Source: Paenibacillus alba (GTDB lineage Bacteria > Bacillota > Bacilli > Paenibacillales > NBRC-103111). From it: a stretch of 64,000 nt of DNA. Where the stretch lies: contig NZ_JABMKZ010000002.1 in assembly GCF_013204855.1 (NCBI RefSeq), positions 1 to 64,000 on the forward strand, read 5' to 3'. Positions 52,589-63,702 of the stretch are shown here, in pieces (positions within the stretch are counted from its first letter, which is position 1; each line of letters begins with the position of its first letter). The notes under the pieces were generated by a model that made no database searches, was not told the origin of the DNA, and saw only the letters and a list, made by a program, of their open reading frames with translations. The position numbers and the translations under genes are program-made.

Positions 52589-53509
52589 TTATTCGTTGTC
52601 GTCGTGTTTCCCTTGGTGATCATGCTTCAAGGTTTGCACCGTTTTACCTGTAAGATCAACACTGTCAGGTGTTGTGCTGTTATAACCGGAAAGATCCGCC
52701 TGAAGGTGAAGAGTCACTTGGTGCGCTGCACCGCTGGCATCTTTCCCAGAAACCGTTACATCCGCTTCTTGATGAGAAATATAATTATTAGCATTAATCG
52801 TTGCTTTCACAGCTACTTTTTCAATTTTAATGTCTTGCGTCAACTGCAGAGCTGCATGTTTCAGGAAATCCTCGTTGAACGGGAACTTGCCTGTACTAGC
52901 GGTGTCATCCTTCTTCTCGCCGTCATTCTCTTCCTTGGTAGCTTCCTTAATGGCGATTGGCGCTAAGGCGTTAACGACCGTAGGGATCTGAGCATTATCC
53001 AGCTCAATGGCGATTTCTTTGGACCCATCCGCTTTCGTATCCACTGCTACATAGTCCTTCAAATTCCCGACTAATGCATCAATCACGGTTTCAACTTGCT
53101 GAGGAATTTCTGTACCCGTTTGATTCTTTTCGTTTTTGTGCTTCTTCTGGGCTTCTTGTTTAACAAAATAAACATCGCTGGCGTTTGATTTAAGTACGGT
53201 TTGATTCTCTTGCTTGTAGAAGCTGAGGGATTGCTGAGTGCCATTCGTCAGTACATCCGCGCTCCCGCTTGCTGTTTTGGAATCCAAGCTTACTTTGAAG
53301 CTCCCATTTGCACTGGCAAGCACATTCCCGTTATCTTGCAATGCAGCTGCTGCTTGCACAGCAACGTTTTGAACTGTTTTAGTGTTTTTCAGCGCAGATT
53401 TATATGCGTCATACCCTGATGTGCTCGCTAATGCACTGAACCCGGTTGTGACCATAACAATACTGCTAATGCCAACAGCTCCACCTACCATTAACCACTT
53501 CTTTTTCAT
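52589..53509 (-). CDS. Exported protein of unknown function with operon-leading position
   Basis: 306 residues. An N-terminal hydrophobic segment (LMVGGAVGISSIVMVTTGFS) acts as a signal or anchor. The rest is soluble and extracytoplasmic, with alternating beta strands (ASANGSFKVSLDSKTASGSA; KIEKVAVKATINANNYISHQ; AAHQVTLHLQADLSGYNSTT) and a Lys/Glu-rich linker in the middle. The C-terminus is His/Asp-rich (LKHDHQGKHDDNE). No family is recognised. As first gene before an ABC exporter and kinase it may be a sensor accessory or a substrate. Confidence 0.75.
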   Translation of the reverse strand: MKKKWLMVGGAVGISSIVMVTTGFSALASTSGYDAYKSALKNTKTVQNVAVQAAAALQDNGNVLASANGSFKVSLDSKTASGSADVLTNGTQQSLSFYKQENQTVLKSNASDVYFVKQEAQKKHKNEKNQTGTEIPQQVETVIDALVGNLKDYVAVDTKADGSKEIAIELDNAQIPTVVNALAPIAIKEATKEENDGEKKDDTASTGKFPFNEDFLKHAALQLTQDIKIEKVAVKATINANNYISHQEADVTVSGKDASGAAHQVTLHLQADLSGYNSTTPDSVDLTGKTVQTLKHDHQGKHDDNE

Positions 53510-53533
53510 GTTATCCTCCTCATTTTGGGAGCC

Positions 53534-53641
53534 TTAAGATGATCTTAAAGTCTCTCCTTTTATGAAATATGGGCTTTCAACTACATCTTAGACAACAAAA
53601 ATGAAACGCTGGTGAACCATTTCTTAAATCTTTCTTAACTC
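53534..53641 (-). promoter_or_regulatory. Operon leader with 11-bp direct repeats and a palindrome
   Basis: On the plus strand TTTCTTAAATC (53620-53630) is followed by TTTCTTAACTC (53631-53641), so the minus strand carries TTAAGA twice at an 11-base period, the layout of OmpR-family boxes. TTAAGATGATCTTAA (53534-53548), an inverted repeat, lies nearer the start codon. No good -35 is seen, consistent with an activator. Confidence 0.45.
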
Positions 53642-53650
53642 TTTGTTGGG

Positions 53651-53686
53651 AAAAAAGAAAAATCCGTTCAGCAACTAAACGGATTT
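53651..53686 (-). terminator. Terminator after the PAP2 gene
   Basis: AAATCCGTT and AACGGATTT form a stem with a short loop, followed on the minus strand by TTCTTTTTTCC. Confidence 0.85.
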
Positions 53687-53712
53687 CAAGCGTCGGTATA
53701 TGATTGTCTCAA

Positions 53713-54330
53713 TCACTTTCTGATTATATGTGAGCGATCCTGGTGACTTGGCCAAATCTTAGCCTCAACCCTCGTGTACAAATCAATCAGCTGTTTCAGA
53801 CCTTTCTCTGCTGCGGACGAACGCTTGAATACGAGATGAACTGCAGTCGCTACAGCTACGCCAATAAGCGCTCCTCCAAGTACATCCGAAGGATAATGGA
53901 CCCCTGTCCATACTCTGGAGAAAGCTATACAACCAGCTAGAATCAGCCATAACCAGCCATCTTTTTTGCGATATATCCAAATCGACGTCGCGATGACAAA
54001 AGCCCCGATGGCATGGTCACTTGGAAATGAAGCGTTAGCCGGGTGTTCAATCAATTGAAGGACCGTATGTGTGACAAACGGGCGATCTCGATAGAAGAAA
54101 TGACCGATAATCCCACTGCTCAGAAGTGCTATACAAGCTGCAACGATGGATTCACCAACCATACGACGCTTAACTTCATGCCTGGTAAACCAATACATAA
54201 CAACACCAACATAAAACACATACTCAGCGTATGATGCGAACAACCGCATAATTGGATTTAAAACAGCTAGCGTATGCCCTAATTCGTTAATCATCTGAAA
54301 CCAATGATAATCTACCTCTGTGAAACTCAT
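53713..54330 (-). CDS. PAP2-family phosphatase, BcrC-like undecaprenyl-diphosphatase
   Basis: 205 residues from the ATG at 54330. Five to six membrane helices and the three PAP2 motifs: YRDRPF (variant of KxxxxxxRP), FPSDHAIGAF (PSGH-type with Asp) and SRVWTGVHYPSDV. The PSDH form and the FVTHTV-L-HPANASFPSDH context are typical of BcrC, which recycles undecaprenyl pyrophosphate and gives bacitracin resistance. Repeats resembling the neighbouring response-regulator box lie upstream at 54390-54416. Confidence 0.87.
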   Translation of the reverse strand: MSFTEVDYHWFQMINELGHTLAVLNPIMRLFASYAEYVFYVGVVMYWFTRHEVKRRMVGESIVAACIALLSSGIIGHFFYRDRPFVTHTVLQLIEHPANASFPSDHAIGAFVIATSIWIYRKKDGWLWLILAGCIAFSRVWTGVHYPSDVLGGALIGVAVATAVHLVFKRSSAAEKGLKQLIDLYTRVEAKIWPSHQDRSHIIRK

Positions 54331-54389
54331 CCTCATCATCCTTTGTATTTACTGAAATGCTTCAGAAGCAGCATTTACAATAACTTTAC

Positions 54390-54416
54390 ATGAGGAAGAT
54401 GAGAAGAAAATGAGAA
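54390..54416 (-). promoter_or_regulatory. TTCTCAT repeats upstream of the PAP2 gene
   Basis: The minus strand reads TTCTCATTTTCTTCTCATCT followed by TCCTCAT. Two TTCTCAT copies are exactly 11 bases apart and a third variant is 9 bases further on. The motif shares its first half with the boxes at 56558 and 46769. Confidence 0.42.
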
Positions 54417-54421
54417 ATTCA

Positions 54422-55840
54422 TCACTCTATGTTCGGGTGGATGGGGAAACTTATCGTTACCTTCGTTCCACTATTTTCTTCGCTAGCGATCGTCATAACA
54501 CCTCGATAATTATGCACGAACTGTTTGGCAATAGATAACCCTAATCCTGTGCCTGCTATTTCACGATTCCGTGCTTTGTTAACCCGATAGAAGCGATCAA
54601 ATACGTAGGGTAAGTCAGCCCCAGGAATGCCTATTCCGTGATCCTTTACGGAAACTTGCACATCGTTTCTCAAACGTACGGCCTCAATTTCAATACGTTT
54701 ATTATTCGCTGAGTATTTTACGGCATTATCGAGAATGATCAGCATAATTTGTTCCAAATGCAGCGGACTAATCGACAGCTTCACATCTTTCAATGACTGC
54801 GTGCTTTCGATGAATTCAAAATCAGGATGAAGAACTTCACATCTTTTTGCCGTCTCGTGAATAATAGGTTCAATCTCGACCGGCTCAACATTCTCGGTCA
54901 ACGGATTGGATTCAACTCTGGTAAGCGTGATTAGTTCTTGGACGATCCCTTTCAACCGCCTAACTTCCTGCAGGGAGGCTTGCAGAGATTCATCCAATAC
55001 ATCCGGCTCCGATTTGCCCCACCGATGCAAGAGGGACAAATGGCCCTCCAAGATAGTAATCGGTGTCCGAAGCTCATGCGACGCATCTTCAACAAACTGC
55101 TTTTGCTGGAGAAAGGAAGTTTCCAGTTGATTCATCAACTCATTAAAGAGTTGTGCCAAGTTTGATAGTTCATCTCCGTTTTCGATCTTGCTGACCCGTG
55201 CTGTAAGTCCTTTCTCCTTCACGCTTCGGATCGTTGAGGCTAGTCGCCGAATGGGGCGCATGAACTGCCTGGCAAGCGCTAAACCACTGATTCCACTAAT
55301 GAAAACCGCCAAAACGCCGCCAATTAACATGACCCATAATAAAGTCTGACTGAAATGATCAAAAGTTTCCAAATTACTGGCCACTTCAATCGTTCCAACC
55401 ATTTGAGCGGTAACGATCGGGCTCCGATAAACGAGAATATGATCCTCCAGATGCGTGATATCGAAAAGCTCGGACACTGAAACCGATTTTGGCGGGATCC
55501 AGCTTTCATCGAAATGATTCGTAACCGTTAGGAGAATCTCACCTTCCTTGCCAAGAATACGAACTAATTGATTTTTCCCCATTAATTTCTCTATGTACAA
55601 TCGACTATCGGCGATCGGAAAGGCATCCGTTCGATTCGATTTCTCCTGAAAGTAATCCTGCAGCTGTGCCATATTCACTTGAATCTTATCTTTCTCTTGA
55701 TTCATCATCCATTGCTTAAGCACTAAATATTGCGCATAATTATAAGTTGAAAATAGCAGAAAAATAAGCGCAGCGGCGCCTAGCATAAGCTTCCATTTAA
55801 TGGGGAGGCGTCGTACAAAAAAAGTTAATCTTTCCCTCAT
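54422..55840 (-). CDS. HAMP-domain sensor histidine kinase
   Basis: 472 residues. Helices at about 16-34 and 165-190 flank an extracytoplasmic sensor of about 130 residues, followed by HAMP (RPIRRLASTIRSVKEKGLTA). The H-box is EDASHELRTPITILEGHLSL, then the N-box IILDNAVKYS, KDHGIGIPG and GTGLGLSIAKQ. The sequence is of the ArlS/CssS/YkoH type. It overlaps the regulator stop by 4 bases. The PAP2 gene lies 91 bases downstream. Confidence 0.9.
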   Translation of the reverse strand: MRERLTFFVRRLPIKWKLMLGAAALIFLLFSTYNYAQYLVLKQWMMNQEKDKIQVNMAQLQDYFQEKSNRTDAFPIADSRLYIEKLMGKNQLVRILGKEGEILLTVTNHFDESWIPPKSVSVSELFDITHLEDHILVYRSPIVTAQMVGTIEVASNLETFDHFSQTLLWVMLIGGVLAVFISGISGLALARQFMRPIRRLASTIRSVKEKGLTARVSKIENGDELSNLAQLFNELMNQLETSFLQQKQFVEDASHELRTPITILEGHLSLLHRWGKSEPDVLDESLQASLQEVRRLKGIVQELITLTRVESNPLTENVEPVEIEPIIHETAKRCEVLHPDFEFIESTQSLKDVKLSISPLHLEQIMLIILDNAVKYSANNKRIEIEAVRLRNDVQVSVKDHGIGIPGADLPYVFDRFYRVNKARNREIAGTGLGLSIAKQFVHNYRGVMTIASEENSGTKVTISFPIHPNIE

Positions 55841-56511
55841 CTCATCACGTATCCAATTCCGCGCACAGTTTGAATACAGCTATTCTCCCCGACCTGATCA
55901 AGCTTGTTCCGCAAATATCTGACATATACATCGACGACATTCGTCTCCACCAAAGAATCATATCCCCATACATGATCCAAAAGCATATCACGGGTCAAAA
56001 CGAGATTATGGTTTCTCATAAACATAACCAACAAATCAAATTCACGCTTCGTCAGCTCAACAATTTGCTTATCCTTGTAAACAATCCTAGCATCTACATC
56101 TACTTGGATATCTTGAAAAGATAACCTAGTATGAGGCGTATGGCCCTCAAGCTCCAATCGTCGGAAAATCGCCCTTATTCGAGCTAATAATTCCTCTATC
56201 GCAAAAGGCTTAGGCATATAATCATCGGCTCCGCTATCTAACCCAGATACCCGATCCACAACGCTGTCTCTGGCTGTAAGCATAAGTATCGGCGTTTTGT
56301 GGGAAGCGCGAATACGGCGGCATACCTCAATGCCATCCATTTCTGGCAGCATAATATCTAGCAATATCAAATCCCAAGAACCTTGCAGCGCTAATTCCAG
56401 CCCCGATTTCCCGTCATATGCGGCCTCAACCTCAAAAGCTTCATGCTCCAACTCCAATTGAATGAAGCGAACTAAATTTCTTTCATCCTCTATAAGCAAT
56501 ATCCGTTTCAT
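55837..56511 (-). CDS. OmpR-family response regulator
   Basis: 224 residues from the ATG at 56511, with AAGGAG 6 bases upstream. Receiver features are LLIEDERNL, LILLDIMLPEMDGIEV (phospho-Asp) and YMPKPFAIEELLARI. The winged-helix part has LTKREFDLLVMFMRNHNLVL and VVDVYVRYLRNKLDQ. It resembles ArlR/YkoG. A near-identical copy of the motif upstream of its own gene occurs before the NlpC/P60 gene, suggesting autoregulation and a small envelope regulon. Confidence 0.9.
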   Translation of the reverse strand: MKRILLIEDERNLVRFIQLELEHEAFEVEAAYDGKSGLELALQGSWDLILLDIMLPEMDGIEVCRRIRASHKTPILMLTARDSVVDRVSGLDSGADDYMPKPFAIEELLARIRAIFRRLELEGHTPHTRLSFQDIQVDVDARIVYKDKQIVELTKREFDLLVMFMRNHNLVLTRDMLLDHVWGYDSLVETNVVDVYVRYLRNKLDQVGENSCIQTVRGIGYVMR

Positions 56512-56557
56512 CGACATCTCCTTTGAACCATGCTTCTCCTAACTATATGTTATTTTG

Positions 56558-56575
56558 ATTAGAAAACAATGAGAA
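56558..56575 (-). promoter_or_regulatory. Candidate autoregulatory box of the two-component system
   Basis: The minus strand reads TTCTCATTGTTTTCTAAT, with half-sites at 10-11-base spacing. A TATAGT -10 lies about 10-15 bases further downstream. One mismatch from 46769-46786. Confidence 0.5.
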
Positions 56576-56767
56576 ATCCCTTTGATTCTAAATCCAACGC
56601 TTAGTTTGAATATCTTGTTGTTTTTTTATGCAAAAAGAGGATGCCTCAAAATCGAAAATGACTGTGAGGCAGCCCCTTCTGTTTAGAAGCTCCACCTGGT
56701 ACCGCCTACCCCTAAAGTGCTACCGCTGTTGCAATTGCAACTGTTACCCCAACCTGTTGCCAAATTC
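56576..56767. other. Intergenic stretch with a TGCCTCA hairpin
   Basis: TGCCTCA and TGAGGCA (about 56651-56682) form a hairpin followed on the minus strand by TCCTCTTTTTG. It resembles a terminator or the decayed end of an insertion sequence. Short frames here (for example a minus frame ending GGTRWSF) have no ribosome binding site and are not called. Confidence 0.4.
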
Positions 56768-56838
56768 CACTGGAATAACTCCAGTGTTTTCGTGTTTGGG
56801 AAGGTGGAGATGCTTCTTTGGCTGGAGTTTATACAGTG
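56768..56838. repeat. Second pair of 19-bp palindromes
   Basis: CACTGGAATAACTCCAGTG (56768-56786) and GGCTGGAGTTTATACAGTG (56820-56838), 33 bases apart. They match the pair at 483-552 in sequence type and spacing. Confidence 0.6.
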
Positions 56839-56907
56839 AAAAAAGAAATCTCTCTTTGGTAAAATGGAGGTACCACCCAGCCATTTAAACAAAAGGAGAG
56901 ATTTCTT
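56839..56907 (-). terminator. Long-stem terminator behind the BclA-like gene
   Basis: AAGAAATCTCTC...AATGG (56843-56866) pairs with CCATTT...GAGAGATTTCTT (56881-56907), a stem of about 24 bp with few mismatches. On the minus strand TTTTTT follows. The loop contains GGGTGGTACC, which resembles the T-box core but lacks a T-box leader. Confidence 0.7.
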
Positions 56908-56956
56908 GTTTTCGGAAGATACTTACGAAGTGAGTGTTCTGTGTAAATATGCTTAT

Positions 56957-59918
<2,962 letters not shown>

Positions 59919-59932
59919 TAAAATATGAAAAG

Positions 59933-59957
59933 AGTTGACTTTTACACAAGTCAACCC
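59933..59957 (-). terminator. Terminator after the BclB-like gene
   Basis: AGTTGACTT and AAGTCAACC form a stem with one wobble pair (59933-59955). The minus-strand tail is CTTTTCATATTTTATTTT. Confidence 0.75.
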
Positions 59958-59983
59958 CTTCATAATTTAACTGGAACTTATTT

Positions 59984-61696
59984 CTATACCAAACCTAAAC
60001 CTGCACTTGCGTATCCTTCAACTGTATTCACGAGAGAAAGTCCGGTTGCCGTACAAGAATAAACGAGAATAAATCTTGTTTGTGCAGTCACCGGAATCGA
60101 TAACCCAGTTACAATACCGGTGCTAATGTTTCCAAGTGTGATAGTGCCCGTTAAGGCAGGTGCGAGAGTGACTACTGCTCCAGGCACGGCTGTGAACGAG
60201 TTATTTGGTGTCGTAGAACTATACAATTGAGCTGTAATAGAAACCGTCGAACCAATTAAAGATAAACCAAGAGTTGTGCTGAAATAAGCGGTAAGGGAAG
60301 TAATTGTTCCAGCTCTTGGCATGGAAAATGCAAAGTTTAATAATGTACCACTTGCTCCTGTAAGATCAATAACCCCGCCCAAAATCGTAACACCTGTTGC
60401 AGAGCTTCCAAAACCAACCATACTTACAGTTCCTACTAACCCACCCACAATTGTGGTCAATGTAACTGGAAGACCTGATGCATAAGGAATAATTGGACCC
60501 GAGCCATTCAAACCTGTTGCTCCGGTTGCGCCAGCTGTACCCGTTGCCCCGGTTGCACCAGCTACACCCGTTGCCCCGGTTGCCCCAGCCACACCCGTTG
60601 CTCCCGTTGCACCAGGATCACCCGTCGCTCCGGTTGCCCCAGCTACACCCGTTGCTCCGGTTGCTCCAGCTACACCCGTTGCTCCCGTTGCTCCTGCTAC
60701 ACCCGTTGCTCCAGTTGCCCCAGCTACACCCGTTGCTCCCGTTGCACCAGCTACGCCTGTTGCTCCCGTTGCACCAGGATCACCCGTCGCTCCGGTTGCC
60801 CCAGCTACACCCGTTGCCCCGGTTGCCCCAGCTACGCCCGTTGCTCCGGTTGCTCCAGCTACACCCGTTGCTCCCGTAGCACCAGCTACACCCGTTGCTC
60901 CCGTTGCACCAGGATCACCCGTTGCTCCCGTTGCACCAGCTACACCCGTTGCTCCCGTTGCACCAGGATCACCCGTTGCTCCCGTTGCACCAGCTACGCC
61001 CGTTGCTCCCGTTGCCCCAGCTACGCCCGTTGCTCCGGTTGCTCCAGCTACACCCGTTGCTCCCGTTGCACCAGCTACACCCGTTGCTCCCGTTGCACCA
61101 GGATCACCCGTCGCTCCCGTTGCCCCAGCTACACCCGTCGCTCCCGTTGCCCCAGCTACTCCTGTTGTTCCCGTTGCCCCAGCTACACCCGTTGCTCCGG
61201 TTGCCCCAGGATCACCCGTTGCCCCTGTTGCCCCTGCTACGCCAGTCGCTCCTGTTGCCCCAGCTACGCCAGTTGCTCCTGTTGCCCCAGCTACGCCAGT
61301 TGCTCCCGTTGCCCCAGCTGCGCCAGTTGCTCCGGTTGGACCCACAGCAGGACCGCCCGTCGCACCAGTAGGGCCAACTGGACCAGGAGGGCCTACGGAA
61401 ATGGGCAAAGTCAGAATACTATCTAATTTGGACTGCAATAAAAATTCTTTTTTGGCTACCGTATTTATGGTGCTTTTTACACTGTCATTAATTAATAAAA
61501 GATCACTAATGGTTGCAGGCGGCCCAGATAAACCTGGAAGCGTACCAAGCACGTATTGAATTTTTTCGCCTTCCGCATTGAGAATGTGACTTAAACCCAG
61601 TTCTTCCATAGCAATAGATGACAACAATAAGTTAATCGCTTGATCTCGAGTAACTGAAATATTCGGTGAAATATTTGGTATATTAGCTTGAGACAT
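59984..61696 (-). CDS. Collagen-like exosporium protein with BclB-type C-terminal domain
   Basis: 570 residues from the ATG at 61696 (GGAGG 8 bases upstream). The N-terminal domain (residues 1-100) is close to that of the downstream gene ([20 protein letters not shown]). Residues about 102-395 are Gly-X-Y triplets dominated by GATGVA and [10 protein letters not shown] blocks in near-identical repeats. The last 174 residues ([60 protein letters not shown]) match the exosporium BclB C-terminal domain. Likely a second spore filament protein anchored through the common N-terminus. Confidence 0.9.
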   Translation of the reverse strand: MSQANIPNISPNISVTRDQAINLLLSSIAMEELGLSHILNAEGEKIQYVLGTLPGLSGPPATISDLLLINDSVKSTINTVAKKEFLLQSKLDSILTLPISVGPPGPVGPTGATGGPAVGPTGATGAAGATGATGVAGATGATGVAGATGATGVAGATGATGDPGATGATGVAGATGTTGVAGATGATGVAGATGATGDPGATGATGVAGATGATGVAGATGATGVAGATGATGVAGATGATGDPGATGATGVAGATGATGDPGATGATGVAGATGATGVAGATGATGVAGATGATGVAGATGATGDPGATGATGVAGATGATGVAGATGATGVAGATGATGVAGATGATGVAGATGATGDPGATGATGVAGATGATGVAGATGATGTAGATGATGLNGSGPIIPYASGLPVTLTTIVGGLVGTVSMVGFGSSATGVTILGGVIDLTGASGTLLNFAFSMPRAGTITSLTAYFSTTLGLSLIGSTVSITAQLYSSTTPNNSFTAVPGAVVTLAPALTGTITLGNISTGIVTGLSIPVTAQTRFILVYSCTATGLSLVNTVEGYASAGLGLV

Positions 61697-61845
61697 CGTG
61701 ACGACCTCCATTCGATAATTATTAAGCTATTCAGGGTTGTCAAATTGGTGATACCTAGTGCTCGAAATTATTGAAATCCACGCAAAAATAGATAGTTGCT
61801 GATAAATTTAGTACCCTTGGCCTCCTTAGTGCTGAAAATGCAAAC

Positions 61846-61887
61846 AAAAAGACCTTTCGGAAGATTAATCTTCTCGTAAGGTCTTTG
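61846..61887 (-). terminator. Terminator overlapping the end of the 187-aa gene
   Basis: AAAGACCTT...AAGATT pairs with AATCTTC...AAGGTCTTT (61849-61886), followed on the minus strand by TTTGTTTGC. The stop codon lies within the hairpin. Confidence 0.82.
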
Positions 61888-62431
61888 GCAAACTTTTGGA
61901 TTTTTCATGAGCTTCAACAAGCAATAGCGGTGGCGCCGCACGTTTATTAGCCAACCTTTTTGCCGTATTTCTAGTTTTTGGGGATTGCATTGCTGCTTCT
62001 TCCACAGGTTTGCTTACAATCTCAATCGGTGGTTCTATCTTTTGCAGTGAGTTTTCAACCAAATAAAATTTCAATAGTTCATCCAGATGACGTAAGCAGT
62101 CAATTTGAGAACGTATTCCCTTCTCGAGGATAAGCAAACGTAACATAATGATCAACTCGCTGATCTCATCAACATAACCCCAAGATGGAACCAGCAGCCT
62201 GTTAGTTATAGTTGACGAAAGTCTTTGACACTTCCGCTGATGAAAATAATGGGCGTCGATACTTGAACTTAGCATTACGTATGTATCCTGAGAAATGCCA
62301 TGCTTCTCGGTGTCACTTGCCTGTGAATATCTAAGCAATAGTCCCTCAATAAGTCGAAAAAGGGATAAGGTGATCTGCGAAATTGAAGCTGCCTGTGATT
62401 GCATGGCTTGCTCAATAGTCGATATTGTCAT
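61865..62431 (-). CDS. Helical protein of unknown function in the spore-surface cluster
   Basis: About 188 residues if it starts at the ATG at 62431, which overlaps the upstream stop by 20 bases; no strong ribosome binding site decides this. The first 140 residues look helical (SISQITLSLFRLIEGLLLRY, YVDEISELIIMLRLLILEKG). The tail is basic and proline-rich (KTRNTAKRLANKRAAPPLLL). It has no Cys-rich or collagen region. It is translationally coupled to the gene before it and was not recognised. Confidence 0.65.
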   Translation of the reverse strand: MTISTIEQAMQSQAASISQITLSLFRLIEGLLLRYSQASDTEKHGISQDTYVMLSSSIDAHYFHQRKCQRLSSTITNRLLVPSWGYVDEISELIIMLRLLILEKGIRSQIDCLRHLDELLKFYLVENSLQKIEPPIEIVSKPVEEAAMQSPKTRNTAKRLANKRAAPPLLLVEAHEKSKSLPKTLRED

Positions 62432-62792
62432 ACTCCCAATTTTCCAGTCCTGAGATTTTTTCAGAATCTCTATTTTCCATTTCATGTTGATTTTTCGTAT
62501 GGAGGCTCTGAATATGAGTAATGGCATTTAATTTCTTCAGCATGAGCCATTGGGTCATGATCATTGTATCCATAAATTGAATGACACCTTGATTATAGGT
62601 CAAAATGTCTTGTGTAGACGGCTCTGAAGGGAAATTACACTCAACCCCTATGAAAGAGGACGTTTTATTAGCCTCAGTTCGAATGAGATTTGCCAGTGCT
62701 TCTTCTTCACTAGCAATCGACTGTAATAAATGGGTCACCGCAGACGAATGTGGGGATGCTTCAACAGATGAACGCTGATTATTGCTATTCAA
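62412..62792 (-). CDS. Short protein with a divergent form of the shared N-terminal domain
   Basis: 126 residues from a TTG at 62792 (AAGGGG 9 bases upstream). HLLQSIASEEEALANLIRTE matches the pattern LL-x-SIA-x-EE-x2-L-x3-I-x2-E found in the collagen-like proteins. The rest is helical and Asn/Glu-rich (VIQFMDTMIMTQWLMLKKLN), without collagen triplets. It lies 32 bases after the 107-aa paralogue and overlaps the next gene. Confidence 0.65.
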   Translation of the reverse strand: MNSNNQRSSVEASPHSSAVTHLLQSIASEEEALANLIRTEANKTSSFIGVECNFPSEPSTQDILTYNQGVIQFMDTMIMTQWLMLKKLNAITHIQSLHTKNQHEMENRDSEKISGLENWEYDNIDY

Positions 62793-62824
62793 CCTTTGGT
62801 GCCCCTTTCCTTACAGGAATTTTT

Positions 62825-63148
62825 TTATTCTTCACAATCTTCGATTATACAATCGGAGTGTTCCTCTTTCTCTTCCAAACGGATAATATCGGACAACTTA
62901 AAACTTAGCAGCATTTGATTGCTGATCACATTTCGCATCATACGATCTACACTGGAATTAATTTGCAAGGCATCATGAATCGTAAGGCAGTGGTCTTTAA
63001 GAACATGTTGAAGTTTCTCTGCTTCAGCATTAATGATGTGAGACAACCCAATTTCTTCCAATGCAATAGAGGTCAACAATAAATTGATAACTTCTTTTCT
63101 CTTCAGAATAATCTCTGGCTTGATATCAGGAATGTTAGGCATCGACAT
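62825..63148 (-). CDS. Stand-alone copy of the collagen-protein N-terminal domain
   Basis: 107 residues from the ATG at 63148 (CAGGAG 9 bases upstream). IPDIKPEIILKRKEVINLLL and SIALEEIGLSHIINAEAEKL align with the first 50 residues of both collagen-like proteins. VISNQMLLSFKLSDIIRLEE aligns with the end of their N-terminal domain. It stops there, with an acidic tail holding two Cys (SDCIIEDCEE). It lacks the collagen stalk and may form a basal partner or anchor. Confidence 0.75.
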   Translation of the reverse strand: MSMPNIPDIKPEIILKRKEVINLLLTSIALEEIGLSHIINAEAEKLQHVLKDHCLTIHDALQINSSVDRMMRNVISNQMLLSFKLSDIIRLEEKEEHSDCIIEDCEE

Positions 63149-63262
63149 GTCTTTCAACTCCTGTTTGATTGAAATCGGAATACCTGGTTCGAATCTCGTA
63201 CGCCGTTTAATTATGTATATGAGCTATGTCCCAAAACATGATGTTAAAACACAAATTGGAAT

Positions 63263-63284
63263 AAAAAAAAGCCCATCTGGGCTC
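63263..63284 (-). terminator. Terminator after the 105-aa paralogue
   Basis: GAGCCCAGATGGGCTT on the minus strand forms a compact stem, followed by TTTTTTTATT. Confidence 0.75.
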
Positions 63285-63307
63285 AAAGAAAAGAAAAAGG
63301 GTTGATT

Positions 63308-63622
63308 TTATGCAAGCGTATTGGGAAAGTGCTCCATAATGGAGTCCATTTTAAATTGCAAAAGCATCTCTTTCTTAATCACATCCTGCAGTGTTTTCCT
63401 CACACTTTCATTAATCAACAAAATATTTGAAATCGTTGGTGCAATCGGAGGCGTCAATGGTGTTAGAGTACCTAAGACATATTGAATTTTCTCGGCTTCC
63501 GCATTAACGATATGAGCAAGCGCAAGTTCCTCCAAAGCGATGGACGCCAGTAATAAATTTACTGCTCCACCCAGCGTAATGGATATAATTGGCGTTATAT
63601 TGGGGATGTTGGCTTGTGACAT
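63308..63622 (-). CDS. Second stand-alone N-terminal-domain protein
   Basis: 104 residues from the ATG at 63622 (AAGGAGG 7 bases upstream). [40 protein letters not shown] and QYVLGTLTPLTPP follow the same domain up to KKEMLLQFKMDSIMEHFPNT, where the collagen-like proteins would begin their triplets. It has its own terminator. Function presumably structural on the spore surface; inferred only from the shared domain. Confidence 0.78.
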   Translation of the reverse strand: MSQANIPNITPIISITLGGAVNLLLASIALEELALAHIVNAEAEKIQYVLGTLTPLTPPIAPTISNILLINESVRKTLQDVIKKEMLLQFKMDSIMEHFPNTLA

Positions 63623-63702
63623 GGTCATTCCTCCTTCAGCTCTGGTTAACTCTTGGATGTATATGCCGTAAGCTTCTGTAATCGAACACTTATCTTAAAA
63701 AA

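Noticed and set aside
60493-61371. Leu/Pro/His-rich frames on the plus strand opposite the BclB-like gene
   Set aside because: Antisense of the Gly-X-Y repeat region, with monotonous composition and no start signal.
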